Assembly (NCBI RefSeq): GCF_022606465.1
Contig: NZ_JALBUF010000001.1
Span: forward strand, 806,001-870,000
Reading direction: 5' to 3'
From: Sulfoacidibacillus ferrooxidans
GTDB taxonomy: Bacteria > Bacillota > Bacilli > Alicyclobacillales > SLC66
DNA length: 64,000 nt
Positions within the stretch are counted from its first letter, which is position 1; each line of letters starts with the position of its first letter. This document shows, in pieces, positions 16,301 through 29,380 of this stretch. The notes under the pieces were generated by a model that was given only the letters and a program-made list of their open reading frames with translations, searched no databases and had not been told where the DNA came from. The position numbers were made by a program, and so were the translations under genes.

Positions 16301-17260
16301 TCAAGAAGGTTTATTTCCCACAAGTAAGATAACGATAGACACAAGCGAAAAACATATGCCTAACAAATATAAAAAAGTGACAGTTTGCTTTTGCGACAAT
16401 CCAGACTTCATGAGGTAATGAAAGGTGTGGCCCTTATCTGCTATATAGATAGGACGATTTTCACGAAATCGTTTAAAAATCACATAAAAAGCATCCATAA
16501 TTGGAACTCCAAGTGCAAGTACTGGAATTAACATGGAAACCAGCGTAGCTGATTTAAATGCTCCACCAACCGCAATAGCTGCCAATACATAACCTAAGAA
16601 CGTAGCACCTGCATCACCCATAAAAATACGTGCCGGGTGAAAATTGTGTCGTAAAAATCCAAGCGATGTACCAATGAGTATGATAGATAATAGGGCCATG
16701 GCTTCATGACCTTTCAGTAAAGCGATAAAAAAGAGCGTCGTTGCGGAAATCGCAGCAATACCTGCAGCTAATCCATCCACTCCATCTAGAAAATTCATCA
16801 TATTGGTGATCGCAACAACCCATATCACTGTGGTGAAGACTCTTAGCCACAGCGGAAAAAGGATAAATCCATATTCTAAAAAAGGGATATGAATCCCCTG
16901 AATGCTAACACCAAAGATAGGGAGAATGCAGGCAGCTATAATTTGCACCAGAAACTTTGGTAAAGCAGATAGATCTCGCTTACGCGTTTTATAAAAATCA
17001 TCAACAATTCCAAGAAGAAAAATCATTAGCCCACCTAACGTAATCCCCCAAAATTCAGGCGCACGGTGAGTAAAAATCGCTGCAGTGATGACAAATCCAC
17101 AATAAATAGCCAATCCACCCAATAATGGAATAGGCGCCTTGTGAATTTTTCGCTGATTAGGCATGTCCACAAACCCTGTTTTCAATGCCAGCTTTTGCAC
17201 ATAAGGTACTGAAAAGTATACCAGTACAAAACTGAATACCAACGCTACGATGTAATACAT
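16301..17260 (-). CDS. tagO: Undecaprenyl-phosphate GlcNAc-1-phosphate transferase, TagO/WecA type
   Basis: A 319-residue polytopic membrane enzyme of the MraY/WecA family with about ten membrane segments. Diagnostic blocks are HKAPIPLLGGLAIYCGF near residue 44, the DDFYKTRKRDLSALPKF loop, the catalytic MNFLDGVDGLAAG, and FMGDAGATFLGY. These enzymes start teichoic acid or other surface polymer synthesis by putting GlcNAc-1-phosphate on undecaprenyl phosphate. A run of AGGGGGG lies 11 bases before the ATG. It could be the first gene of a transcript running into gatCAB. Confidence 0.85.
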   Translation of the reverse strand: MYYIVALVFSFVLVYFSVPYVQKLALKTGFVDMPNQRKIHKAPIPLLGGLAIYCGFVITAAIFTHRAPEFWGITLGGLMIFLLGIVDDFYKTRKRDLSALPKFLVQIIAACILPIFGVSIQGIHIPFLEYGFILFPLWLRVFTTVIWVVAITNMMNFLDGVDGLAAGIAAISATTLFFIALLKGHEAMALLSIILIGTSLGFLRHNFHPARIFMGDAGATFLGYVLAAIAVGGAFKSATLVSMLIPVLALGVPIMDAFYVIFKRFRENRPIYIADKGHTFHYLMKSGLSQKQTVTFLYLLGICFSLVSIVILLVGNKPS

Positions 17261-17332
17261 CGAACCAGGAGCCCCCCTAAGAATTCAAACCCGCTGCTAG
17301 TATACCAAATAAGTATGTCGTGCGAAAAGAGA

Positions 17333-17359
17333 GCCGGAGCTTATGCAAAACAAGCTCCG
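17333..17359. terminator. Hairpin between ligA and tagO
   Basis: CGGAGCTT (17333-17340) and AAGCTCCG (17352-17359) pair perfectly around an 11-base loop. On the minus strand the stem is followed by the T-rich GCTCTCTTTTC, so it may end the pcrA-ligA transcript before tagO. The T-run is interrupted, so the call is tentative. Confidence 0.45.
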
Positions 17360-17427
17360 TTCTTATTCTATACACGCAAAAGAATACATATCCTAGAAAG
17401 AGACAGTACGGAGAAAGAGGGATGGTC

Positions 17428-21792
<4,365 letters not shown>

Positions 21793-21855
21793 CGCTAAGA
21801 TCACCTTTTTTATGTCATTCAATGCCTTATTACAACCATCAAAAGAAGACGCATA

Positions 21856-22317
21856 TCACTCCATGGATTGTTGTAGAAGTACGATCGTATCCATACACGA
21901 AGAAATCCCATACTCCACCACTTTGCAAGCTATGCCAAGCGGAGTCTCCCACCACTGTTCTGGAATAGCCGGCATCTTAACCATGGGTGATGTAAATAAC
22001 GTCCGATAAATTACGTCTAAATAATGCGATTGTAACTGCCGATCTGATTCGTCGCCACCATCTCGTGCAACACGAAACACAAACTGCATCGCCTGCCACA
22101 AATGATCGCCAGGAATGTGGTGGAATTCTTTAAACAAAGCCAAGCGTTCTGCTGTTTTTTCTTCATCTAACGTAGCCTCAAGCCCCAGTGCTGCAAGTAA
22201 ATCTCTCACTTTTCGCTCCATACTAACGATCACTCGCATACGCTCTTGTTTCATCACATCATCAGACAGTGCCTCACGCAAGATCTCATATGCTTCTGTT
22301 TCAGTCACGACACACAT
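21856..22317 (-). CDS. Uncharacterised protein overlapping the purK end
   Basis: A protein of about 153 residues that I do not recognise. The frame is open further upstream, but that part is the shadow of purK; the start is likely the ATG at 22317 or the GTG at 22308, beside GAGAGG, giving a 16-base or shorter overlap with the purK stop. It is mostly helical, rich in charged residues, with ETEAYEILREAL at the N-terminus, HHIPGDHLWQAMQFVFRVA in the middle and two tryptophans in PEQWWETPLG. It has no signal peptide or membrane segment. The overlap suggests it is cotranscribed with purEK. Confidence 0.6.
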   Translation of the reverse strand: MCVVTETEAYEILREALSDDVMKQERMRVIVSMERKVRDLLAALGLEATLDEEKTAERLALFKEFHHIPGDHLWQAMQFVFRVARDGGDESDRQLQSHYLDVIYRTLFTSPMVKMPAIPEQWWETPLGIACKVVEYGISSCMDTIVLLQQSME

Positions 22318-23473
22318 CATCCTCTCGCAAGACGTAGCCTGCATAAATCCGTTGTGCTTTTGCCGTAGCGTCTTGTACATTCTCTCCAACTGCAATGATA
22401 TGCCCAAGCTTGCGACCCACACGAGCCTCCTGTTTGCCATAGAAAAAAACATTTTGCTCTTCTTTATCGTGTGGATCAACAAATCCAACATGCTGATAGA
22501 TAGGATGACTAGTTGATTGTTGTAAAAAAAGATCACCCAACAGATTAATCATTGCAGCTGGTTTTGTCGTCACATCTCCAAGTTCTAACCCTGTAATAGC
22601 TCGTATTAATTGTTCGAATTGACTTGTCACTGTAGACAACTGTGTGTGGTGACCGGAATTGTGCGGTCTTGGTGCTAATTCATTCACAAGTACTCGTCCG
22701 TCTTTCGTATAAAACATCTCAATTGTCAAAAGTCCTATCAAATGCAGTGAATGCGCAATGAAAATGGCAATTTGCTCTGCTCTACTTTGAATTTCTACAG
22801 GTAACTGTGACGGAACAGATGACTGATGTAAAATATGATTCTGATGTTCGTTGTCAATAACCGGGAATGCAGCCATCCCATGAGCCTCAGAGCCTGCGAC
22901 GATAACAGACATTTCGAGAGGGTTATCTAGCCATTCTTCCAGTACGCAAGGAACCCTGCCTAAAAACTCCCACGCTTCTATTGCCTCATCTGGCCTTGTG
23001 ATTTTCCTTTGCCCTTTTCCATCATATCCTTGCTCGACTGTCTTTAGGACGGCAGGTACCCCTACTTGATCCACAGCAGATGCAATATCCTCATGTGTAT
23101 GGACGAAGGCAATACGTGGCATTGTAATGCCTTGGTCGCGCAAGAAAAGCCGCTCTCGTTCTCTATGTTGCGCAATCCATAAAATATCTGGATTAGGATA
23201 TACTTTTGCAAACTGTGCTACATAGGATACGGCATCCATAGGTAGTAACTCCGTATCAAACGTAATAACGGAAACAGACTCTGCAAACTGTTGGAGCTGC
23301 TCGTAGTCTGTCAGATCCCCAACCCATGTTCGATCAGCCACAAATGTAGCTGGTTCCTGCGCGTGATTAGCATAAACATGCATGTCAAAGCCAAGTGCTC
23401 GTCCTGCTTCACACGTCATTTGAGCGAGTTGGCCTGCACCTAGAATACCAATAGCCATCTTCTCTTTAGTCAT
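22301..23473 (-). CDS. purK: 5-(carboxyamino)imidazole ribonucleotide synthase PurK
   Basis: A 390-residue ATP-grasp enzyme: N-terminal IGILGAGQLAQMTCEAGRALG nucleotide-binding turn, then VLKTVEQGYDGKGQRKI, VLEEWLDNPLEMSVIV, and the catalytic VNELAPRPHNSGHHT. It carboxylates AIR with ATP and bicarbonate in purine synthesis, and PurE then rearranges the product. It lies 15 bases after purE in the usual order. The ATG at 23473 has only a weak ribosome binding site, consistent with coupling to purE. Confidence 0.95.
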   Translation of the reverse strand: MTKEKMAIGILGAGQLAQMTCEAGRALGFDMHVYANHAQEPATFVADRTWVGDLTDYEQLQQFAESVSVITFDTELLPMDAVSYVAQFAKVYPNPDILWIAQHRERERLFLRDQGITMPRIAFVHTHEDIASAVDQVGVPAVLKTVEQGYDGKGQRKITRPDEAIEAWEFLGRVPCVLEEWLDNPLEMSVIVAGSEAHGMAAFPVIDNEHQNHILHQSSVPSQLPVEIQSRAEQIAIFIAHSLHLIGLLTIEMFYTKDGRVLVNELAPRPHNSGHHTQLSTVTSQFEQLIRAITGLELGDVTTKPAAMINLLGDLFLQQSTSHPIYQHVGFVDPHDKEEQNVFFYGKQEARVGRKLGHIIAVGENVQDATAKAQRIYAGYVLREDDVCRD

Positions 23474-23488
23474 GAAACCCCAACTTTC

Positions 23489-23998
23489 TTAGGTATGAAA
23501 TATAGTTGGTAATGCATCTTGCAATACACTATTTGTCTGCTCTTGTCGAAAATCCTGTAATTGATCCATCCACGCCTCATTGCCCAGTCCTAAAATAGAT
23601 AAAGTAAGCAATGCAGCATTTTTTGCTCCTGCCACGCCTATCGCCACAGTCGCTACTGGCACTCCAGCTGGCATCTGCACAATCGATAGCAAAGAATCGA
23701 GTCCTTGTAATGCTTTTGATTGTATTGGCACTCCAATCACCGGAATGGTCGTCATCGAAGCCACCATCCCCGGTAAGTGCGCCGCACCACCTGCACCTGC
23801 AATGATTACCTGCAATCCTCGTTCACGCGCAGTTTTGGCATAATCATATAGTCGCTCTGGCGTACGATGCGCTGAAACAATCTGCGCTTCATACGGTACT
23901 TGAAAGCGATCGAGCAATTCAGTTGCAGCACGCATGGTCTCATAATCCGATTTGCTTCCCATAATGACACCGACTACTATCCGATCTTCATGTTTCAT
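23489..23998 (-). CDS. purE: N5-CAIR mutase PurE
   Basis: A 169-residue class I Pur[18 protein letters not shown] at the N-terminus, [13 protein letters not shown] with the catalytic histidine, and [25 protein letters not shown]. It converts N5-CAIR to CAIR, working with the adjacent purK. The rest of the pur operon is not in the window. An inverted repeat CGTTC-CTCAT-GAACG lies at 24082-24096 upstream. It is shorter spaced than the known PurR boxes, so I do not assign it. Confidence 0.96.
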   Translation of the reverse strand: MKHEDRIVVGVIMGSKSDYETMRAATELLDRFQVPYEAQIVSAHRTPERLYDYAKTARERGLQVIIAGAGGAAHLPGMVASMTTIPVIGVPIQSKALQGLDSLLSIVQMPAGVPVATVAIGVAGAKNAALLTLSILGLGNEAWMDQLQDFRQEQTNSVLQDALPTIFHT

Positions 23999-24163
23999 CT
24001 TGAACTATTCACCTCGTAGTGATCCTACCCTACACCAAGCCTCACTGAGTATGATCTCTTATTATCATTCACTATACATGACGTTCCTCATGAACGCGAG
24101 AGCATGTAACGTTGAACATCGAGCAATACTTTCTACAGTTTCTTGTGTGGCTATCGAGGAAAT

Positions 24164-24205
24164 AAAAAAGGAAAAGGGAGGCAACTATCTTGCCATCCCT
24201 TTTCC
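24164..24205 (-). terminator. Rho-independent terminator after tRNA-Pro
   Basis: On the minus strand GGAAAAGGG plus GGCAA pair with TTGCC plus CCCTTTTCC around a short loop, followed by six Ts. It is a strong intrinsic terminator placed 47 bases after the tRNA. Confidence 0.9.
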
Positions 24206-24251
24206 CATAAACCCATACGATTTCCTTCTACAATGCTTCAATACATCTTCT

Positions 24252-24328
24252 TGGTAGGAATGACAGGATTCGAACCTGCGGCCTCACGGTCCCGAACCGT
24301 GCGCTCTACCAAGCTGAGCTACATTCCT
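24252..24328 (-). tRNA. tRNA-Pro (anticodon CGG)
   Basis: The minus strand folds into a complete cloverleaf of 77 bases. The acceptor stem AGGAATG pairs with CATTCCT, the anticodon stem CACGG/CCGTG holds the loop TTCGGGA with anticodon CGG, the T loop is TTCGAAT, and CCA is encoded. It reads CCG codons. Confidence 0.95.
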
Positions 24329-24495
24329 TTAACATCAGACAATATACCATTTTTATCGCACATTCGTCAAACGCATACAGTCGCCTATGGTATAGCGTAT
24401 GATAGATCTAGTTAGTCTATAGAGGATGTTCACTTGATTTCTTATACCACATTAGGAGAAGATAAAGCATAGAAGAAAGAGGAGGATACTTAGCG

Positions 24496-25257
24496 ATGAA
24501 ACATTACGATCTCGTGTTATTTGACTTTGACGGTACACTTTATGACTCCGAAGATCACTTCAATACCTATGTTGATATGATCTGCACCCATCTAGACAAA
24601 TCGCAGGCAGAGCAATTGCGCAATAATTACACACATACACGAGAAGGTCAAGGCACTCTTCACGTGGGAGAATGGTACGATCCCACCACCAAAACTTCAA
24701 AACCATTTGATGGCAGTAAACCTACTGATGTTAAGTACTACTTAGGAGACTATTGGTGGATCGTTCATACACTCGGACACACGCTCGGCGCCACAGATCA
24801 ACAACTGGCTGATAGCTTCCTTCGCACGCGCGAATACATGATGACCCACACCGATGAAATTCGACTTGTATTAGGTCTAAAGGAATGGTTGCAAACTGCA
24901 CATGAAAAGAAAGATCCAATCACGATCCTCGCTACAAATAGTCCAGAAGTCGATAGTGTATCGATTTTAAAACAATTGGAAGTTCATTCTTACTTTTCAG
25001 AAGTTATTTGCAACTCTCGAAAACCGACTCACATGCGTGAAATTTTAGAACATGTCAGCACTACATACGATGTATCTCCAGAACGCATGCTTTGTGTCGG
25101 TGATCACTACTACAACGATATTGAACCTGCCGTTTTATTTGGTGCAGACACCTTATTTATCAATCGCCATCATGTATCTCACCCACGCAAATCTACTTAT
25201 GAAGTCAGTACAAGTGAAGCACTAATTGTGCAATTAAATCAAATTCACTCCTCTTAA
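24496..25257 (+). CDS. HAD-superfamily hydrolase
   Basis: A 253-residue HAD phosphatase. Motif I is DFDGTLYDSE (nucleophile Asp at residue 10), motif II is ILATNSPE, motif III is the lysine in NSRKPT, and motif IV is CVGDHYYNDIEPA. The helical cap between motifs I and II is long and rich in aromatic and histidine residues (YYLGDYWWIVHTLGHTLG). The substrate cannot be read from the sequence; phosphoglycolate- or nucleotide-type substrates are common in this subfamily. It is a single gene with a strong AGGAGG site. Confidence 0.85.
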   Translation: MKHYDLVLFDFDGTLYDSEDHFNTYVDMICTHLDKSQAEQLRNNYTHTREGQGTLHVGEWYDPTTKTSKPFDGSKPTDVKYYLGDYWWIVHTLGHTLGATDQQLADSFLRTREYMMTHTDEIRLVLGLKEWLQTAHEKKDPITILATNSPEVDSVSILKQLEVHSYFSEVICNSRKPTHMREILEHVSTTYDVSPERMLCVGDHYYNDIEPAVLFGADTLFINRHHVSHPRKSTYEVSTSEALIVQLNQIHSS

Positions 25258-25276
25258 GCTACGTGGATTCGGCCAA

Positions 25277-26062
25277 TTAACCAGATATGCTATGCGACTT
25301 CAAAGGTGGCAATAGCTGATAAGTAACAGTCACTGAACTAACGATAGCATCTGTACCCACATCATCACTTGGCATGACTTGAACGCCGCCGATTACGTTT
25401 GAGGCGGCGTCTAATTCTTGCTGTGAATTGGCAGTAGCATGAACGAATGTGCGCATGTTTACCACCGCACCTACTCTCTCATCTGCCTCCTGTGCTAATT
25501 GTTGAGCTTGTTCTCTTGCATCTGCAAAAGCTTCATGAAGCATGTGAGATTGCAGGGATTGAGTTGGGATGGCTACCTGTTGTACATGATCCTCAAAAGT
25601 AAGTGTGGGAGAAAGAGGAGTGGTCCATTGATCTGCGACAGTTAGTGCTTGTAAACATTCTTGCATCGTGGCTGTAGTGATCGATATTTGAAGTGAGGCG
25701 TTATACAGATGATTTTGTTGCGACCATATCGTTAAGCTATGCAGTCGAATGGCACTTTGGGCGATGTGGTGCTGCACCCAAGCCGAATCAATTACCTTAG
25801 CAACCTTTTCAAGTTGTTGCGCTAGCTGTGCAATAGAAGATCGTTGTTCATTGATACTAATCGTCAAGCGTTCATTTGAAACAGGGAGATACTCTCGTGC
25901 TAGCCCAGTGACCGTCACTGTGCGATCCGTTCCCTGCATCGCTTTTTTCTCCGTTGCAACTTTAGCATGTGCGGCGCTCATGCCAACCATCCCTACGACT
26001 AGAGTCGTAAGCACGATGGTTGCAAATAACGTCCATGGCCACACTTTATTTCTTGTTAACAC
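25277..26062 (-). CDS. SIMPL domain (DUF541) secreted or membrane-anchored protein
   Basis: A 261-residue protein with a basic N-terminus and one hydrophobic segment (WPWTLFATIVLTTLVVGM, about residues 8-25) ending near AHA, a likely signal peptide or anchor. The remainder begins TVTVTGLAREYLPVSNERL and ends SSVTVTYQLL, the strand pattern of the SIMPL/DUF541 domain found in BP26-like oligomeric envelope proteins. The exact function is unknown. The GTG start lies behind AGGGGGGC. It is the only gene between the HAD gene and yerC. Confidence 0.8.
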   Translation of the reverse strand: MLTRNKVWPWTLFATIVLTTLVVGMVGMSAAHAKVATEKKAMQGTDRTVTVTGLAREYLPVSNERLTISINEQRSSIAQLAQQLEKVAKVIDSAWVQHHIAQSAIRLHSLTIWSQQNHLYNASLQISITTATMQECLQALTVADQWTTPLSPTLTFEDHVQQVAIPTQSLQSHMLHEAFADAREQAQQLAQEADERVGAVVNMRTFVHATANSQQELDAASNVIGGVQVMPSDDVGTDAIVSSVTVTYQLLPPLKSHSISG

Positions 26063-26158
26063 AGAAAAACGCCCCCCTATTCCATAAGGTCACTGTCATG
26101 TGCCAGAGGCAATCACAATCATCTCTGTTGGAATAGACGACGTTGTAGTAAAAAAGTT

Positions 26159-26449
26159 TCAGCGTTTTAACCGATCAAGTACAAGATTATAGCCATCTGA
26201 TCCATAATTCAAACATCTTTTCACACGACTAATCGTTGCAGTGCTTGCTCCAGTCTCTCCCTCAATATGGCTATAGGTCATCCTTTGTCTCAACATCCGC
26301 GCAACTTCCATACGTTGAGCGAGAGATTGAACTTCACCTACAGTGCAGAGATCATCAAAAAAGTGATAACACTCCTCTACCGTCTCCAACTGTAAAATCG
26401 CTTCAAATAATTGATCGACGAGATGATCACGCAATTTGTCTAATTGCAC
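26159..26449 (-). CDS. yerC: TrpR-related regulator YerC/YecD
   Basis: A 96-residue helical DNA-binding protein. The TrpR-like helix-turn-helix reads RQRMTYSHIEGETGASTATISRV at about residues 53-75; the N-terminal AILQLETVEECYHFFDDLCTV is the typical YerC dimerisation part. YerC lies next to pcrB-pcrA-ligA in B. subtilis, and here it is about 4 kb upstream of pcrA. The regulated genes are not certain. The GTG start is six bases after AAGGGGGTC. Confidence 0.88.
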   Translation of the reverse strand: MQLDKLRDHLVDQLFEAILQLETVEECYHFFDDLCTVGEVQSLAQRMEVARMLRQRMTYSHIEGETGASTATISRVKRCLNYGSDGYNLVLDRLKR

Positions 26450-26485
26450 TCGACTGACCCCCTTTACTATGATCGCTACGTGATT

Positions 26486-26908
26486 TTATGATTGCATTTC
26501 ATGTTGGCACTGCGCACAATAACCCAATACCTCAAAGCGATGTTGTAACACGTGAAATCCATCAGGAACCGTTAGCTCTGGCATCGGACAATGTTCAATA
26601 ACCATGGTCCTTCCACAGTGAATACAAATATAATGATGATGATGCCCTGTTTGACATACGATGCGATACTTCGTCTCGTTATCTTCAAATCGCGACTCTT
26701 CAATCATACCTTCGTCCCGCAGGGTTTTTAAATTGCGATAGACTGTTTCATAGCTCATCGTTGGATATTTTTCTTTCATATATTCAATGAGTTCACGCGC
26801 GCTAATATACCGATTATGAAGCAATAGAAAATCAAGGATTTCCTTGCGTTTCCCTGTCAATCGGTACCCCCGATCTTTCAGTTCATGCATGTATTCCTCT
26901 GTTCTCAT
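26486..26908 (-). CDS. zur: Fur-family regulator, Zur-like
   Basis: A 140-residue Fur-family repressor. The winged helix spans GYRLTGKRKEILDFLL to YETVYRNLKTLRDEGMIEE. The metal sites are visible as TGHHHHYICIHCGRTMVIEHCPM and the C-terminal GYCAQCQHE, giving two CxxC pairs for structural zinc. The four-histidine run and IEHCPM resemble B. subtilis Zur more than Fur or PerR, so control of zinc uptake is likely. I chose the ATG at 26908 beside GAGGTGG; an upstream in-frame start would add 16 residues. No Zur box was recognised near it. Confidence 0.8.
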   Translation of the reverse strand: MRTEEYMHELKDRGYRLTGKRKEILDFLLLHNRYISARELIEYMKEKYPTMSYETVYRNLKTLRDEGMIEESRFEDNETKYRIVCQTGHHHHYICIHCGRTMVIEHCPMPELTVPDGFHVLQHRFEVLGYCAQCQHEMQS

Positions 26909-27071
26909 GGATACCACCTCAACTCCATTGTAGTCTGCCATGATCATAAGTTGCAAATCAATCTATTTGGAACCTTATGGTGTTTGTTCACAGGGAAAAG
27001 GATCATGATCCGTTCTCCTATTTCCCTGCTTATTGAAATAATAAGTTATTCTCCAAGTTTATTGTATCATG

Positions 27072-28358
27072 TCAATACAGTGTCAATAATTCAGGAGACT
27101 CAATCCATTTCTTGACTTCATTCATAAAGCGCACACCTTTTGCACCATCAATTACACGATGATCGAAGGACATGGACATCGTCATCATGTCCCGAATCAC
27201 AATGTGTCCATCGCGAACAACAGCTCGCTGCTCCATTTTATGCATCCCCAAAATAGCCACCTCAGGATAATTCAAAATAGGAGTCGCATACGTTCCACCG
27301 ATTGCTCCCACATTGGTAATGGTAAATGTACTACCCTTTAGCTCATTGGCTGAAGATTTTCGAGTGCGGGCGCGGTCAATGAGCCCGTTTAGATCACTTT
27401 GCATGCGAGAAAGTGTCAATCCCTCAGGCTTTTTGAGAACCGGGACGAGTAGCCCATCATCTGTATCGACTGCCACTCCAATATGCGGCTCTTTATAAAT
27501 CACTAATTCCTGTTTTTCCTCATCCATATGTGCGTTACATTCAGGGAAAGCCTTAAGTGCAGCAATGACTGCCTTAATGAAAAATGGTAAGTATGTCAAT
27601 CTCGCCTGAGGATCTACCTTTCGCATTTGGACAAGCAATCGCTTGCGCAATGCGACTAGCTCAGTCACATCGCAATCGTCAAATGCACTGACGTGAGGAG
27701 CCGTGAATGCGGCCTTTACCATGTGATCTGCAATGGCTCTACGCAATCCACGCAATGGTACACGTAAAACATCGGGAGTACTCTCTGGCGATTCATGTGT
27801 TTGTTGCTCGGTTAGTATGTTTTGCTCTAGCACACGATCCGCTGCATGGACATCAGCTACATGAGGGGTAGTTTGCGCGTGTTGTACATCTTGTCTTGTA
27901 ATTCTACCCTTTGGCCCAGTTCCAACGATCAGCGTCAAATCCACCCCATGTTGACGCGCATATTTGCGCGTAGCTGGGGCAGCTAATACTCGACTAGCAT
28001 TTCCATTGGACGATTCAAGTGCGGCCGTTCCATGTTTGTCATTGGCTATCGCTTCATCATAATCTGCCTGTCCACTTGGCAATGCCTGCGATTTGACTTC
28101 AACCACCTGGGTCTTACTTGTCCCTGCCTCATAGCGTACCAACATATCGCCTACGTGCACGATCATGCCCACGTCACCACAACGCTCCACAATCTTCCCT
28201 TGATGAGGAGATGATAGTTCCACAATTGCTTTATCCGTCTGTACCTCAAGTAAAGGTTGAAAAGCTTCCACTTGATCTCCAACGTCTACCAGCCATCTTA
28301 CAATCTCTGCCTCATGTATGCCTTCGCCAACATCTGACAAGCAAAAGGTATCACTCAT
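27072..28358 (-). CDS. 2-oxoacid dehydrogenase E2, dihydrolipoyl acyltransferase
   Basis: A 428-residue protein. A single lipoyl domain (residues 1-75, VGEGIHEAEIVRW and lipoylated lysine in EVQTDKAIVEL) is followed by a linker, a peripheral subunit-binding domain (ATRKYARQHGVDLTLIVGTG, about residues 127-146), a histidine-rich linker, and the catalytic CoA-acyltransferase domain ending in SFDHRVIDGAKG with the active-site His. The GEGIHE start resembles branched-chain E2 (BkdB) and acetyl transferases alike, so the substrate is open. It is the last gene of the E1 alpha-E1 beta-E2 operon; no E3 gene is present. Confidence 0.92.
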   Translation of the reverse strand: MSDTFCLSDVGEGIHEAEIVRWLVDVGDQVEAFQPLLEVQTDKAIVELSSPHQGKIVERCGDVGMIVHVGDMLVRYEAGTSKTQVVEVKSQALPSGQADYDEAIANDKHGTAALESSNGNASRVLAAPATRKYARQHGVDLTLIVGTGPKGRITRQDVQHAQTTPHVADVHAADRVLEQNILTEQQTHESPESTPDVLRVPLRGLRRAIADHMVKAAFTAPHVSAFDDCDVTELVALRKRLLVQMRKVDPQARLTYLPFFIKAVIAALKAFPECNAHMDEEKQELVIYKEPHIGVAVDTDDGLLVPVLKKPEGLTLSRMQSDLNGLIDRARTRKSSANELKGSTFTITNVGAIGGTYATPILNYPEVAILGMHKMEQRAVVRDGHIVIRDMMTMSMSFDHRVIDGAKGVRFMNEVKKWIESPELLTLY

Positions 28359-28375
28359 CCTGGATGTCCCCCGCT

Positions 28376-29380
28376 CTATAGCCTTGCGCCGATTTCATAC
28401 TGTATCGCCTGCATAATGCCTTCCATCACGCGCAATGCATCCGGCATATACGCATCTTCTAAAGCAAATAAAGGGTAAGGTGTATCATATCCAGTCACCC
28501 TCACAACAGGTGCCATCAAAGCATCCAGTGCAAGATCGTTTATAGTAGCCACAATTTCCGCTCCAAAACCCGCATTTCTAGGTGCTTCATGGAGAACCAC
28601 AGCCCTCCCTGTCTTGATGACACTCGCTGCAATTGCCTCTCGATCAAGTGGTGATAATGTCCGCAAATCAATCACTTCTATGGAGAGTCCGTGTTGTTTA
28701 CTCACCAGCTCCGCTCCTTGCATCGCAACTGGAACCATAGCCCCCCATGCAAATAACGAACAGTCTGTCCCACTTTGCACAATCCTTGCTTTGCCAATCG
28801 GCACCGTGTAATACTCTTCCGGAACCTCCTCGCGAAAAGAGCGATAGATCCGCATCGGCTCAAAAAATAACACGGGATCTGGATCTGCAATAGCTGCTAA
28901 AAGTAACCCTTTTGCATCGTACGGTGTAGAAGGTACAACCACTTTAAGACCAGGAACGTGAGCAAAGATAACTTCTGGACTGTCACAATGCAGTTCTGGT
29001 GCTCTGATTCCTCCACCATATGGTGCGCGAACAACAAGTGGTGCAGTAAAGCGACCTTGTGAACGCATGCGTATTCGCGAGACATGAGAAACCAATTGTT
29101 CATAAGCAGGATAAATAAACGCTAAAAACTGAATCTCCGCAATGGGAATCATCCCATTGACAGCAAGTCCAACGGAAGCACCGATAATCGCTGATTCAGC
29201 AAGAGGTGTATCCATGACTCGCGCTTCGCCAAACTCATCCTGCAGTCCTTCCGTAGCACGAAAAACGCCACCATTCGTACCCACGTCTTCGCCAAGAATC
29301 ATCACGCGTTCATCTTGTTGCAGGGCAATTCGCAAAGCATCTGTGATCGCTCCAACGATGGTCGTATTAGCCACGTCCAT
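28376..29380 (-). CDS. 2-oxoacid dehydrogenase E1 beta subunit
   Basis: A 334-residue transketolase-like subunit: RIALQQDERVMILGEDVGTNGGVFR at the N-terminus with the conserved Glu that activates thiamine diphosphate, FIYPAYEQLVSH, and the C-terminal VTGYDTPYPLFALEDAYMP. It pairs with the alpha subunit to decarboxylate a 2-oxoacid and pass the acyl group to lipoyl-E2. Its start overlaps the end of the alpha gene by 14 bases, so translation is coupled. It is of the pyruvate/branched-chain type. Confidence 0.93.
   Translation of the reverse strand: MDVANTTIVGAITDALRIALQQDERVMILGEDVGTNGGVFRATEGLQDEFGEARVMDTPLAESAIIGASVGLAVNGMIPIAEIQFLAFIYPAYEQLVSHVSRIRMRSQGRFTAPLVVRAPYGGGIRAPELHCDSPEVIFAHVPGLKVVVPSTPYDAKGLLLAAIADPDPVLFFEPMRIYRSFREEVPEEYYTVPIGKARIVQSGTDCSLFAWGAMVPVAMQGAELVSKQHGLSIEVIDLRTLSPLDREAIAASVIKTGRAVVLHEAPRNAGFGAEIVATINDLALDALMAPVVRVTGYDTPYPLFALEDAYMPDALRVMEGIMQAIQYEIGARL

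Noticed and set aside
24004-24160. Purine riboswitch or PurR box upstream of purE
   Set aside because: No purine riboswitch core and no widely spaced CGAAC pair could be found; only a short CGTTC/GAACG repeat at 24082-24096 is present.
26991-27030. Terminator of the dehydrogenase operon before zur
   Set aside because: CAGGGAAA and TTTCCCTG pair and enclose the palindrome GGATCATGATCC, but no T-run follows on the minus strand, so I do not call a terminator.
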